Source of the DNA: Drosophila pseudoobscura | Lineage: Eukaryota > Arthropoda > Insecta > Diptera > Drosophilidae | Length of the DNA: 64,000 nucleotides | Assembly: GCF_009870125.1 (NCBI RefSeq) | Contig: NC_046680.1 | Coordinates: 4,898,001-4,962,000, forward strand | Reading direction: 5' to 3' | Part shown: positions 12,183-24,437 of the stretch, piece after piece | Position numbering within the stretch: position 1 is the first letter of the stretch | How the letters are laid out: the number at the start of each line of letters is the position of its first letter | The notes under the pieces: generated by a model | Seen by the model: the letters and a program-made list of their open reading frames with translations, nothing else | What the model was told of the DNA's origin: nothing | Database searches by the model: none | Made by a program: the position numbers and the translations under genes

Positions 12183-13299
12183 TTATACCCGATACTCAAA
12201 ATGAGTATTGGGGTATATTAGATTTGTGGTAAAAGTGTATGTGTGTAACGTCCTGAAGGAATCGTTTCCGACCCCATAAAGTATATATATTCTTGATCAG
12301 CATCAATAGCCGAGTCGATTGAGCCATGTCTGTCTGTCCGTCCGTCCGTCTGTCCGTCCGTCCGTCTGTCCGTCGCCTTCAGCGCCTAATGCTCAAAGAC
12401 TATAAGAGCTAGAGCAACGATGTTTTGGATCCAGACTTCTGTGATATGTCACTGCTCCAAAAATATTTCAAAACTTTGCCCCCCCCCCCCCCGCTTCCGC
12501 CAACCACAAAGGGCGAAAATCTGTGGCATCCACAATTTCGACGATACGAGAAAACTAAAAACGCAGAATCGTAGAAGATGACTAAATCTTCTAGAGTGCA
12601 AAATCTGAACCAGATCGTATAATTATTACAGCCAGAATCACGAAAACAATTTCACTCTCACTCTGTCTCACTCTAACACATAGGTTTCATAGTCGGTTTT
12701 GCCAATTGCAAAATATGAGTTCAAGGATCTCAGAACCCATAAGAGCTAGAGCAACCAAATTTGGTATCCACACTCTTGTGATATCGGACCTTGACCGTTT
12801 TGTGTCAAAATTTCGCCACACCCCCTTCCGCCCCCGCAAAGGACGAAAATCTGAGGCAACCACAAATCTCAGAGACTATTAAGGCTAGAGTAACCAAATT
12901 TGGTACACACACTCCTTTAAGATGTCACTATAAAACGTATATCTCAGAATTTCGCCCCACCCCCATCCGCCCCCACAAAGGACGAAAATCTGTTGCATCC
13001 ACAATATTGCAGATTCGAGAAAACTAAAAACGCAGAATCATAGAGAATGACCATATCTATCAGATTGCTGAATTTGGATCAGATCAGATAATTTTTGTAG
13101 CCAAAAGGAACAAATCAATTTGCATTGGCTACGCAGCGCCCGACGTCACGCTCAGACTGATTTTCTGTCTCTCTCGCACGCATTCTTTGTCGTGTCGTTT
13201 AATATTAGAGGCGTCTGCCGGAGGAGAGCCATACTGACTTAGTATCGGGTATAACTGTAGAGTTGCGGTGTCCGCAGCAACTCACAACGTTCCCCCTCG
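12183..13299 (+). mobile_element. Interspersed repeat copy A (Helitron/DINE-like, non-autonomous)
   Basis: This is one of three related ~1.0-1.1 kb elements in the window. It begins TATACCCGATACTCAAAATG, where ATACTC and GAGTAT can pair as a small terminal hairpin. It ends in a second palindromic stretch (ATACTGACTTAGTAT) followed by GTTGCGG...CAACGTTCCCCCTCG. Internally it has diverged sub-repeats with the theme AGAGCAACCAAATTTGGTA at about 12400, 12737 and 12880, a (CTGTCCGTCCGT)n tract at 12320-12372 and a C14 run at 12479-12492. It has no protein-coding capacity. Terminal hairpins without long inverted repeats suit a Helitron-type (DINE-1, ISY or SGM-like) element; the family name is inference. 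Confidence 0.75.
12479..12492. repeat. C14 homopolymer inside repeat copy A
   Basis: Fourteen consecutive C residues. Homopolymers this long are prone to length error in sequencing, so the exact count may not be reliable. Confidence 0.85.
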
Positions 13300-16200
13300 T
13301 TTCTATTGCAAATTAACCGTTTCCGCAGTAACTCTCGAAGAAGCACGGGAACACAGTGCAAATGGCAGTGACTCTAAAAAAAACTCTAAAATATATGTAG
13401 ATATTTTATTATATTTTTAAATGGCATAAATAATATTTTAAATAAATATTTGATTTAATGCATAGTTCGACAAGATTACCATTTGTATCAGCTCTCCCAT
13501 TTTTAGCCATTCAATATTTCTGTTAGTAATTCATACACATTTAATTGACTTAATGGGTTGTTGCTCCCTTGCCCCAAGGACTCCCCAATGCAATGGTCGG
13601 ATCAGCTCTGATTGCTTTCGATAACGAACTGAATAATTCGTTTGGCAATTCCCGCCACCAATCAAAACAACAAATCCGAGCAACCAAAATAAAAAGCGAA
13701 GAGAAAGCGTCGGAAAAATCTCTTGCGGCTCTCTTTTGCAGAGCAGAAGAGCGATTTTCGCAGTGCGCCTGTGCGTATGCAACACGGTTCGAAGCCGGCT
13801 ATGGGGCAAACCAAAACAATGTGCCACATCCACACGCACCCACTTGTCGCGGGTGGAGATGGCACTTGTTCGACGCCAGACTTGGCGTCACCACCAAGCA
13901 GCGTGCAGCGTGTCCTTGCCAGACAGCCGGGCTCCGAACGGAGTCCGTAGTTCAGTTGCGGTTTACAAGCGCGCCACTACACAACGTGCAGGCGGAGTAT
14001 AGCTATCCTTATCCCAGACATCCTTTGGCACGCGCTTCCCTCGTGTTCCGTTTGATCTACGCGTACCGTCTGCACCGTTTCCGTTTCCGCTTGGATTGAT
14101 TCTTGAGTTCGCCTTTGTGTGATGACTGACAGTCCATGAACTCTGGGCCTGAGAAGGGATTGAGAACGGTGGTGTCCTAATGAATATTCACGTGTCCTCC
14201 GCCAGGAGTGTGAGCGCGAGTGCCAGTGCCAGTGCGAGACTGTCGCGTGTGCTTACCCCCGCATCCGTGCGTAATTGAATAACGAAGGTGAAAATTGAAA
14301 ATTGAAATGTTAACAAATTGAATTTGCACTGCTCGACTCTTTGTCCGTATAGTCTTTCTGTGAATTAAATTTCTGTTTGGTTCGTTTCGGTTCAGCGCGC
14401 AAATTGCTTAACGAGCCAGTGAAAGTCCATCCAGAAGTCCAACAAAAAGTACGTGCCACAACAAATTTTCTAATTGGATTAGAAGTCAACAAACTCGCAG
14501 CCAAGACCAAGACCAAGACCAAGCCCAAGACAAGGGCTTCCCGTTGCCGAGCCGGGTAAGCGTAATGAACTTCAAGTTCAGCTCCAAGTCCAGGTCCAAG
14601 TGGGTCTCAACTGACAATCAAGTGGCCATGTTAGTCCAACAATGGACCGATGGGCGTCTAATTGTTACGGGGTGGAGACGGAGGCGGAGGTGCTGCTTCT
14701 GCTTCAATGAAGGTCATGGTAATGAGTCAGGAAGGTGTCATGTGATATGAATGCCTAATTTGGCCTGCTTCCTGCTTGGCTTTGAAATCAGAATCCAGCC
14801 AAGGATACTGAGAGTACAATAGGATAATTGACGGGGTTCTGACTTGCGTAAAAGGCGTTGAATGGGAATTAATGTTGGAAACAATAAAACTGGCAGGAGT
14901 CGGAAATTAAGTTTAGCTAAGGGTTAGACTTTGGCAACAGCACGGAGTGGTTGAAAATTCGTTTTGTTGAGTAAGGGCTACTGGAATGGGGACTTCAGAA
15001 TTCTTTGGAAAGTTTTCTATGTCCATAAAAATTTCTTTAAATTTTCAGGTTTTCCATTCTTTAAAATTCTGTGATAAATAGTAGTGTTTAAATAGTAATA
15101 CAGCTCTAAAAGCTGTCTACAACTCACTTTCTTTGACACTGTGAAATTCCATCACGACAACAAATTAAACATAAAACAAATTAAATATAGTATCCCGTAA
15201 TTACCTCCTTTATTAGCATTTATAATCACCTGGCTTATCTGTGCCAGAGTTCCTCCTAGATCTGGACGAGCCCCCAGCCGGTCCCCAGACAATGGCCCCA
15301 GGCGGCTCTCGGTATTCCCACTTCTATCGTTACCACTTACCAAACTACAACTACAACTATCCGTTGGAACTACAATTTATTTTAATTTGGCCACTCTGCT
15401 TGGCAACTTTTCAACCGAATGGCGGGGCAGGGGAGGGCTATGGCACGCCCACACTCGGCCGATAAGCCCTGGAATTATGCAAATGCAAGACGTACTCGTG
15501 TACTCGTGGAAAAATGATAGAAGAGAATAGATTAGAGAAGAGAAGAGGTCTCTTGAAGCTTATCACCCCGAGGCGTCACCTAATAATGAATACTAATTCG
15601 CTCATTAGGGTGGCGATGACATTGTCGGGAAAACATTATTTCCACTTAGCTGGAGGAGGGGTGTGGGCTTGCTACCTGCTTGAAGCAAAAGTTGGGCATG
15701 CCACACACATGAATTATTAAAGTTAATTAAGTGAATGTGACACTGTCGGTTAGAGGAATGAATCCGAAAAACCTCGAGCTGCTACGCCTTCACCTCTCCA
15801 CACACACTCGTATTATATGAGACTTTACGAGGTTCCTCTGCTGCTGCTGGCAGGAGATAATTAAGAATTTAATTATTTACACGTCCCCGCCCCTCGCAGA
15901 CACACACAGCACTGTTTATTAACTAAGATACACACACTCACAGATACGGACACATATTAATACTTATGCAAACTGAAGGCTTTCCGCTTGATTTGATGGC
16001 AGAGACAGGAAGTGAGTGGGGGTGGAGGGTGGCATTCAATATTCATAATTCTTCATGAAAGCTCTACCCAGGGTGAGGGGGAGTGTTTGTACTTCTTCCG
16101 GGGGTTCTGCATAGGGCTTGGGGTGAAGTTTTCAATGGCTTTGCACTGCACTTTTCATTGTGTTCCGAAATGTGCCCCGGGGCTCACGGCTTATTTGTTT

Positions 16201-17717
16201 GCCTGTTTGTCCGTGTCAACGTCTCCTAATTGAGGGTGTTGAATCGAACCAGTCCCCAGTCCAGAGTCCTCTCTCCAGTGCCATTCATTGTGTGCTTTAT
16301 ACGCATTGCCATTTAATTACGTACACATTTACTTTATCCCACACCCCCAAGACCATGTCCCCTTTGAGTGTTGTGCACACATCCAGAGATCACAGTTTTT
16401 GTGCTGAATTTTCCATCTGGTGGCATCATCGAATGTGCAACAGCCGCGGACAACGGACAATGACGCCTTTCACTTTCGCTTACTGACAAACAAAAAACAC
16501 ACGAGTCTATAGACAAGATACAAAAAAATGTTGGCTAATTACCTGGGCCTGTCAACAAGTTGTTTGACAAATGGGCAAACAATATGGCAAGAAATGTTGA
16601 TTTAATAGCTGTCATTGCATTTCGCTTAATTCCAACTAATTTCCACCCCAAAACTAGGCAACAGAAAATAAATATCTGAAGAATTCAAGCTACTAAAGGA
16701 AATGCAACCTTTCCTAATCTGATCCCAGCCGTCTGTCTATATGAACATCTGGTGCTGTTTTGACCTATGAAACAGCATCCCTAAGCCAAATCTCTCAAAA
16801 ATCTGGCTGCTCAGCATGGAATGTTGTATCATGCAGGAAATAAGTCAAATAAGTCTTTCTACTTCTTAATGGAGCTTTCTGATTGGCATGAATTGGGCAT
16901 TTCAGTGGAAATGTCAAGAGAGACCACAAAATTAATGGAAAATAAAAACACATTTCGATATATTTAGTTTTGTCCCGGTATTATTTTCTAAACTGATTGA
17001 AACTCAGCTAATTTAACCAATTGGCATTTAATTTCAATAACTATAATCTGAAACCCCATTTAAATGAGAAAAAGTTGGGTTTTCCGTATTTTTTGGTATT
17101 TTTATAGTCATGTTTTCCTTTATGAATCCTTCCTTAATGTTATGATGATTCATGATAAAAGTTTTTCGCTGATGTCCTGTAATAAACCTTCTTGGTTGTT
17201 TTTCAAGAAAATATGAAGTGATTTATGGGAGAATGTCAGGTGAAAAAGTAAAATAAAACATGGAAAAATCGTATTTCGCGATCCGTACGTTCCCATTCGG
17301 TACTTAATTAAATTAACAAAAAAACCAATAGAGATAATTAATTGTTTAAATACTCGATACGCAAATTACTTGCTTTAGAATACTTTGATGTTACGCCGCT
17401 TTTTCCATTTTACTGGGTTAGGCAAAAATCATTATGAAATCTAAAAATTTGATAAAACATAGACATGTACTAAGCATAGACCTTATAAAACTCTATCGAA
17501 TCTACTAAAAAACTTGGGAAAATGGTTGCTTTCTATCTTTTGTGTATGCATAATATACAACCTATTCAGCATTTTATTTAATTTCATTACCTTAAGGAGT
17601 CGATTCGCGGAATAGTTGAGGGATTAAATGACTAGATTCGATAGTGTATTTTTTGAACAAATTGTACATATTTTAAGTGTTAAACTGTTTGAATAGCTGT
17701 TGAAGTTTTAAATAAAA
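13300..17717. other. Non-coding interval between two repeat copies
   Basis: No gene is supported. The 13560-14560 part is less AT-rich and includes an Inr-like TCAGTTGCGG at 13952 and a donor-like G|GTAAGC at about 14552, which could belong to a 5' untranslated exon, but this is weak. The block from about 16600 to 17717 is strongly AT-rich with no repeats I recognise. Confidence 0.45.
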
Positions 17718-18745
17718 CGAGGGGGAACGTTTGTGAGTTGCTGCGCAGCTCTGCGTTTATACCCGATACTTAGTCAGTATGGCTCTCCTCCGGCAGACGC
17801 CTCTAATATTGAACGACACTACAAAGAGTGCGTGCGAGAGAGACAGAAAATCAGTCTGAGCGTGACGTCGGGCGCTGCGTAGCCCCTGCAAATTGATTTG
17901 TTCCTTTTGGCTATAAAAATTATCCGCTTTGATCTAGATTCAGCAACCGGATAGATGGTCATTATCCTCAGTATCCTCAATATTGTGGATGCAACAGACT
18001 TTCGTCCTTTGTGTGGGCGGAAGGGTGTGGGGCGAAATTTTGAGATATACGTTTTATAGTGAGATCTAACAGCAGTGCGGATACCAAATTTGGTTACTCT
18101 AGCCTTAATAGTCTCTGAGATTTGTGAATATCCCCAGATTTTCGTCCTTTGCGTGGCGGTCCGTGGCGTGTCCGTGGCGGTCCGATATATTAGGCGTGTG
18201 GATACCAAATTTGGTTGCTCTAGCTTTTATACTCTCTGAGATCTAGGCGCTAATGTTTTACTCTAAGCAAAGACGCCTATGCTACGTGTGTGTTAGAGAG
18301 AGACAGGGCGAGAAAAAATGAAATTGTTTTCTTGATGCTGGCTATAACAATAATACGATCAAATTTATATTCTGCAGTCTAAAAGATATGGTAATATTCT
18401 ACGAATCTGCGCTTTTAGTTTTTTCGTATCGTCGAAATTGTGGATGCCACCGATTTTCTACCTTTGTGGGGGCGGAAGTGGGAGGGGCGAAGTTTTGAAA
18501 TATTCATGTAGCAGTGACATATCACAGAAGTCTGGATCCAAAACATCGTTGCTCTAGCTCTTATAGTCTTTGAGCACTAGGCGCTAATAGGGACGGACAG
18601 ACGGACAGACGGACAGACAGACATGCCTCAATCGACTCGGCTATTGATGCTGATCAGGAATAGGATTCCTTCTGGACGTTACACACACACACTTTTACCA
18701 CAAATCTAATATACCACAATACCCATTTTGAGTATCGGGTATACA
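17718..18745 (-). mobile_element. Interspersed repeat copy B (Helitron/DINE-like), reverse orientation
   Basis: The sequence is the reverse complement of copy A over essentially its full length. It starts CGAGGGGGAACG, contains the same CTCCTCCGGCAGACGCC segment, the CAAATTTGGT sub-repeats and the GACAGACGGACAG tract, and ends at GAGTATCGGGTATAC. It differs from copy A by many substitutions and small indels, so these are old, independently diverged insertions. A stretch in its first internal third that looks open (17819-18208, minus) is a chance frame shared with the repeat, not a protein. Confidence 0.75.
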
Positions 18746-21700
18746 AAACTTGTAATAGATGCAATAATACGAGTATACATATGTACATATGTATGTTCTA
18801 TTTATTGGTAAACAAAAGCGAACGATAGATCGACTATGGCTATGAAGATCAGCTCAAGATTAATAGCAAAGACTGATAGGCAAAGCTTTCAAGAGATCGA
18901 GAGAGAGAGAGAGAGAGAGAGAGAGTGATAGAAGGAGAGCGTGGGGCTGCTGCTTCCGAGCACGATGGATGGAAAGAACGCGAGAGAAGAGCTTTAATGC
19001 TGTAGCTGCGGAAACGAAGAAGGCGGGACAAAGAACCGAAAGAACGGCCGCTGTCGTGCGTAAGCATCTGTGGTGAAAAAAGTTTATGTACTTATCGCGA
19101 ATAAAATAGTGAACAATAATAATAATATCAGGCTGGGAGACCAGACAGTACGAATTTCAAGTATTTCACTCATCAACACACCGTACTAGCGATACTCCAT
19201 ATCCCTGTTGAGCATGGTAACATCACAACCATTTCCAAGTCGAAATATCTTGCTCATCTGTCGCTGATAGCAGTTGGGGCAGCGCCAAATGTTTTTCAAA
19301 TTAAAAACACAAACCTGTGTTGCGTCTCCGTCCCCGTTCGGAGGCGTGAAGAATCAACAGCAAAAAAAAAAACGCGGCACGCATCAACTGTCGCCATCGA
19401 CAAGAAGGACGACAGCGTCGGCGACGACGACGACTGGCAGCATCACGTGGCAACAACAATGCCATAAACAACAAAGGCAAATGTTGCAACACACTCCTCA
19501 TGGGGGAAGCCGCTCACGCTCCCAAGCAAGGCGACAGGTGCAGACGTGCGAGGGTCGGTTTTGGTGGGAGGACGGGGATCTGGGTGAATGTGCCGTTAGA
19601 AGCGCAGCAACAGTCGATGGTCCCCCAGTTACACATCCGACCCGACCCTCTCCCAGAGCCAGAGACAGGCCCAGTCCCAATCCGAGAACCAAAGACAAAC
19701 AATCGCAGTCAAATACGAAGGGAGTCAAAGGACCGGAGCGGCATGGGTGGAGCGGTACAGGGTACAGCGCACAGGGTGTGTGCCACCAGGGGGAAGCAAG
19801 AAAATATTTACAATCAAGTCGATTAACAAAAGGAAACCTTGTGACGCGCACTTTGAGCTTTTTTCTCTGTATTTTTTTGCGCCGTTCTTCTTTTGGCCCT
19901 CTCCCGCTGTTTGGTGTGTCCTCTGCTTCTTCTTCTTCTTGTTTTATTTTTTCCTTTTTTAATTAAAAATCAGTAAACTCACGTAGTCTCCCCATGGTAC
20001 GAGAGTCTCCATCCCTCTCTGCGTAGCCCCTTCAACGGCCGACTGTCATCAACGCCATTTGGCAAATTAACGTAATCATTGCATTGCCACACCGCCTCCA
20101 CCGCTCCACACTCTCTCCCGCTTCTCTCACTCTCACTCTCCGCTGCCGCTATTGTCTTTTCCTTTCGTACAAAAATATTTTTCATAAATATTACGAAGCC
20201 TCCTCGCCCCTCATCGCCTTCTATGGGGCAACACTTCAGACTTTTTGCCACATTTCCCCGCCAGCTACAACAATTCATAAGCAGCAGGAGCAACAGCAGG
20301 AGTGACAGCAGGAGCGGCGGGGACGTCATCATTAGGGAAACATTTGCCGCCTACACAGCTCCTGTTTCGAGTGTGTGTGTATGTGTGGGTGAATTGTGGA
20401 ATCTCCTGCTGCTTTCTCCTGGTTCCTTGCCCCTCCAGCATCCGCCTGCTCTGTGCTTATTGTCTTAAGAGGAAGTCGGCAGGAGGATTGGCGGATTGGA
20501 GGAGGAGCTGCCACTGAGATTGGCAAGCGGATTGGGGGTACGCATCTCTCTTTCTGTTTTTTCATATAAATGCTCCCTGTTGTTGCTGCTCGGGCGGATG
20601 TAATGGAAGTATTGCATGAAGGGGCTTACAGTGGTTGGAAAAAGAACCGCACAGGAAAAAAGTTAAGCCAGAATGAAATTTTGATATTTACTGGAAGGTA
20701 CCTGCAATCCTACTCGAAACATGGAATATAAGAAATGCATTAGGAGATGATAATGAGTGGAAAAATCATATTTCTTTCTGGCATGATTTCTGGTTGCTTC
20801 GTTCCACTGTACCTTCACCGTTGAGCGCGCAATTGCAGCTTCACTCTGGCCGCGTTCTGTGGCCGTCCGCCCCATTCGAGTACTTACGCCTCCTCCTTTC
20901 TCTTTCCCTTCGCACACTCGTATTTTCCTACATACATATATATTTTGCAATTTTTCACTTTACGACTTTCACGTTCACGTTGTTTATGCAAATAGGCGGG
21001 AAATTCTATTTGAATTTAGTTGAAAGGAATTATGATAACGCGATTGTCAACAGCAGCAGCCTTGATTTTACGTATTTTTATATCGCTCCTCCCTCGCACA
21101 CTCTCAAATTGTTGTCATGGTCCCGCTGAGATACAGTTATGATTATGACAGGGCGCCATGTTGGAAAAACACTAAGAACAACTACAAGAATCCAGCTACC
21201 CCCTGGCGCAGAGGCGACACCCCCCCCACCAAACAGACACGTGCTGCGTACAAGCCGCACAACCGTTTGTGTTATTGCTGTTGCTCTCGCTTTTTTACAA
21301 AGTGTAAATTGTTTTAATACTTTTAGTGCTTTATAGCGCCATCTTGCATCGCGCAGTGGCGTCAGCTGTGCCAAACGGAGCTCCCATTCCATCCGCATCC
21401 GCAACCAGCCCTTGCAACTTTCGACTAACACGTGTACGGTGGCGTGGCGCGTTCAAATCTCAACTTTTACGACCTCTGCAACGAGCCCCACTGGGGGCTG
21501 GAGGATATTATCCTCGTTGTTTTACTAGAGTTACAGTTCTACGTGGGGACTACGTCCTGCTCCTCCTGCTGCTATGGCTGAACGATGACGTTGACTTTTA
21601 CCTGTTGGCCAATGCCACGGAGGGAGTCCTGCTCTGCTCTGCTCTGTGCTGCTCTGCACGTTCCCTGGCAACTCTGGCAGCTGCCAACTACATTCGCTGT

Positions 21701-22974
21701 CATTTCTACGACTGTGGACTGCGTGTCGCACTTTTAATCAAAATTGTTTCATGAATTGTTCAGTTGTTTCAACTGTCAAGTAAAGTTTTGACGCCCTCTT
21801 CTGCGGGTACAGCAAGACGGCAAAGAGGCGGATAGGGCATCTCGTGGCAATTAAAATACTTTGGCACTCTCTTTGTTTGTCTTGTACGCCATTTTCCATT
21901 TTCCATTTTCCAGTTGCCGTTTCATGTTTAATGTTTTCTGTCGTCCTCTCAATTAGTTGCAACACTTTTGGGCAATTTCGTCCATCACTCTTTTCGCTGG
22001 CAGCACACAAAGAGAGAACAAATATTTGACACGAAATGCGGAAATTAATTTATTTGTTCTTGACTCTCATTACAGTTGGCAAAACAATTTGTTCGGAAGC
22101 GACTCACGAAATGGCAACACTGTTGGGAAAGTTCTAAGAGTAAGTTTCAAAGTTGTTTATTCCCTCTTGCTAAATGTTTTAAAAACGCAATTAGTTGTAG
22201 GAATTAGTTAAAGTTGTGGCAGACTTAAGATGCAAATAATAATAAACAATATTTGATTAGAACAGCATTTGTTCTATTATTAAAATGCATACAAAAAACC
22301 CTTTGATTGGCCTGTTTCCTTGCGCAACTTCTTTTCCATTGGTTATTTCTCAATGGCAACCCAAGATGGGGGCCTCTACCTGATTGCCACATTTTCACTT
22401 AGCCACCAGCATAATGACCGGCTATGAGGCCGCCTGCTAATGTGGCAACAAACCGCCCAAAGGCCACACGCTTCACTCAGTTCCGCTTAGGCCATGCGCC
22501 ATCATCCGTCAGATTCCACCCTCCTGTGGCTGTCCGGAGTCCGGTTGCTGCTTGAAATGGGTCAATCACTAAGCGGCCTGAAATGTGTCAAATGGCCTGA
22601 AGACAACCAAACAATCAGCGAGGCAGGCAACCAGTAGCCGCTGCAGTTGCATCCACAACTCAGAAATCTGCTACTGCGGAGACTGGCTAATAAAAGTGCC
22701 CAGAACGTGGCTCAAACCACTCGAAATCGACTCAAAAGTTGACTCGACTCGACTCAGGCGACAGGCGGCACCTGTGCTACCTGCACTTGCTACAGCCAAG
22801 TCCACCAGAGAGTGGGAGAGAGAGGGAGAGTTAGCTGAGGTGGGTTCGTGGTGAGTTTGACCTGCACCAACCTGGCCAGAGCCAGAGCCAGAGCCAGCGC
22901 CAAGCCCGGTTCTTCGCGGCCGTCTTGGCCAGGCCAGCAACTTTCTACTCGTGCGCCCAACTCCGAGGCGATCT
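18746..22974. other. Non-coding upstream region of the prickle long isoform
   Basis: No coding exon is supported. The longest open frame (19274-19966, plus) is Ser/Arg/Gln-rich low-complexity sequence without conserved-protein character. The region has a GA microsatellite (18899-18925) and CAG/CAA-rich stretches near 19440 and 20290. It lies directly upstream of the predicted promoter at 22977, so cis-regulatory content is likely but not resolved. Confidence 0.5.
18899..18925. repeat. (GA)n microsatellite
   Basis: About 27 bp of pure alternating GA. GA-rich tracts are known sites for GAGA factor and CLAMP in Drosophila; a role here is inference. Confidence 0.85.
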
Positions 22975-23009
22975 TCAGTTGCTTGAGCGGCCTCGAAGCG
23001 AGCGGTTCG
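22975..23009 (+). promoter_or_regulatory. Core promoter (Inr + MTE + DPE) of the prickle long isoform
   Basis: TTCAGTT gives an initiator with A+1 at 22977. Counting from it, +18 to +27 reads CGAAGCGAGC, which fits the motif ten element at 8 of 10 positions, and +28 to +32 reads GGTTC, a match to the downstream promoter element consensus RGWYV at the required spacing. There is no TATA box. The predicted start lies 346 nt upstream of the ATG at 23323. The exact spacing of three independent elements makes chance unlikely. Confidence 0.7.
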
Positions 23010-23228
23010 AGTGCTGCTACGATCTATTTTTCATATACAATATACGATATACGATATAGAGAGCGCGATCTGTCGCTGTGGATCAGACATCACGTCGATT
23101 GATTCTCACCGATTCGCGAGTGCACGTAATTGGAGCAAGCGGATTGCCCGTTAATTGCTGGCGACAGTAATTGTCGTCCGCTGCATACCAGTTGCGCTTT
23201 CTGCTTAAGGTGTTCCCTCGTACTGTTA

Positions 23229-23261
23229 ATGTGTCAATTGATTGATTTGCTTTGTGATTGA
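23229..23261 (+). promoter_or_regulatory. Short upstream ORF in the predicted 5' leader
   Basis: An ATG at 23229 opens a 10-codon frame that stops at TGA 23259-23261, 61 nt before the main start. It is in a different frame from the prickle start. Short uORFs can reduce translation of the main frame; whether this one is used is unknown. Confidence 0.4.
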
Positions 23262-23322
23262 CGCGTGCCTAATTCGATATTCGATTGGGAGAGCCTCTAG
23301 CCACCGGAAACCCTCCTACGAA

Positions 23323-24437
23323 ATGATACCTAAACTGTCGAAGAAGCGCTGGTGGAAGATCTGCCTGCCGCAGGGACACCAGGATCAGTCCAAGAACTAT
23401 CGCGAGATAGTCATGATCAGCGAGTGCGCCTCGGTGCTGGCCACTACCATCTCTAGTGGCAGCACCACCACCACGGCCAGCAGCGGCAGCCCCACCCGCA
23501 ACCAGAGCTGCGACAGCCTGTCCAAGAGCTCCCTGGCGGATCCGAGCAAGCTCTTCCCGCGGAATATGCCCAGCATTCGAAGGAGTCGCCGCCGTGGTGT
23601 GTCCGCAGAGAGGGAGAGAGTGGCCAGCCGGGAGAGGGCCGCCAGCAGGGAGATACCAGATCCTGTTCAGCCCGCATTGGCCCAGCAGCCGCACAAGAGC
23701 ACTCAGCAGTCCCGCCTCTCCACAGTTACCAAGCTCTCACCCCGGAAGCCGCCCAAGTCTAACTGCTCCAAGAACCGCGGACCCTGCTCGCCGGTAACCA
23801 AGTGCGTGGTAAAGGCGGCCGTGCGGACAAAGACCAAACCGAAGCCAAAGCTCACACTAGCCCCTTATGAGATAGCCCTCGAACTGCCCAATGAGTCGCC
23901 AGCCCCGAGCCTGGCCATGGCAGTGGCCCAGAGTCACTCGAACTCGCAATCACACTCGAAGCATGCGAGCCAGAGCCAGAATCAGAGCCAGAAGCTGCCC
24001 AGCAGCGACGAGCAGTTCCACTCCTCGGGCATCTCCTGCAACGGCGAGACAGACGATGACGTGGAGGTGGCCATGCTGACGGGCAGCCTGAGTCCCGCGC
24101 AGCTTGCCAAGATGCAGCAGGGTCTGCCCAACCGATCCTTGGCCATGTCTTTGCCGGTTAGTGATTTGCGCAATCTGAATCTGTGCCGGAACCGCAACGC
24201 GCTTTGGCTAAACAACAAGGACACGGATCAGCTAATCAAAGCGGACAGGAAGGATACGTTCTGTTATTTCAATAAGGCCATTGCCGACGATATCCAGCTA
24301 AGCGATATTGAAGAACAATTGGCCAGGTTTGATGGCCACTCAAAGAGGCCGCCACAGCCACAGTCACAGTCACAGCCGCCAGCGACAGCCACGGCCACCG
24401 CCACAGTCACAGTCAGAGCAGCAGCAGCAGCCAAAAT
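23323..24437 (+). CDS. pk: pk coding exon 1 (spiny-legs-specific N-terminus)
   Basis: The exon encodes residues 1-371 plus two bases of codon 372 and ends at donor AT|GTAAGT. The ATG at 23323 has G at -3, and the frame upstream of it contains no other ATG. Composition is low complexity at the start (Ser/Thr runs), basic in the middle (RRSRRRG, KTKPKPK), then more ordered near residues 265-360. The end is Gln/Pro/Ala-rich repeat coding. Confidence 0.9.

Noticed and set aside
13952..13990. Inr/DPE promoter at 13954
   Set aside because: The Inr matches, but the DPE-like CGTG is one base out of register. DPE spacing is strict, so I did not list it as a feature.
17819..18208. 129-codon open frame on the minus strand
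   Set aside because: It lies entirely within repeat copy B, and the equivalent positions in copies A and C are interrupted.
19274..19966. 230-codon open frame as a gene
   Set aside because: Composition is Ser/Arg/Gln/Thr low complexity from CAG/CGA-rich DNA, the antisense frames are equally open, and there is no conserved motif or splice context.
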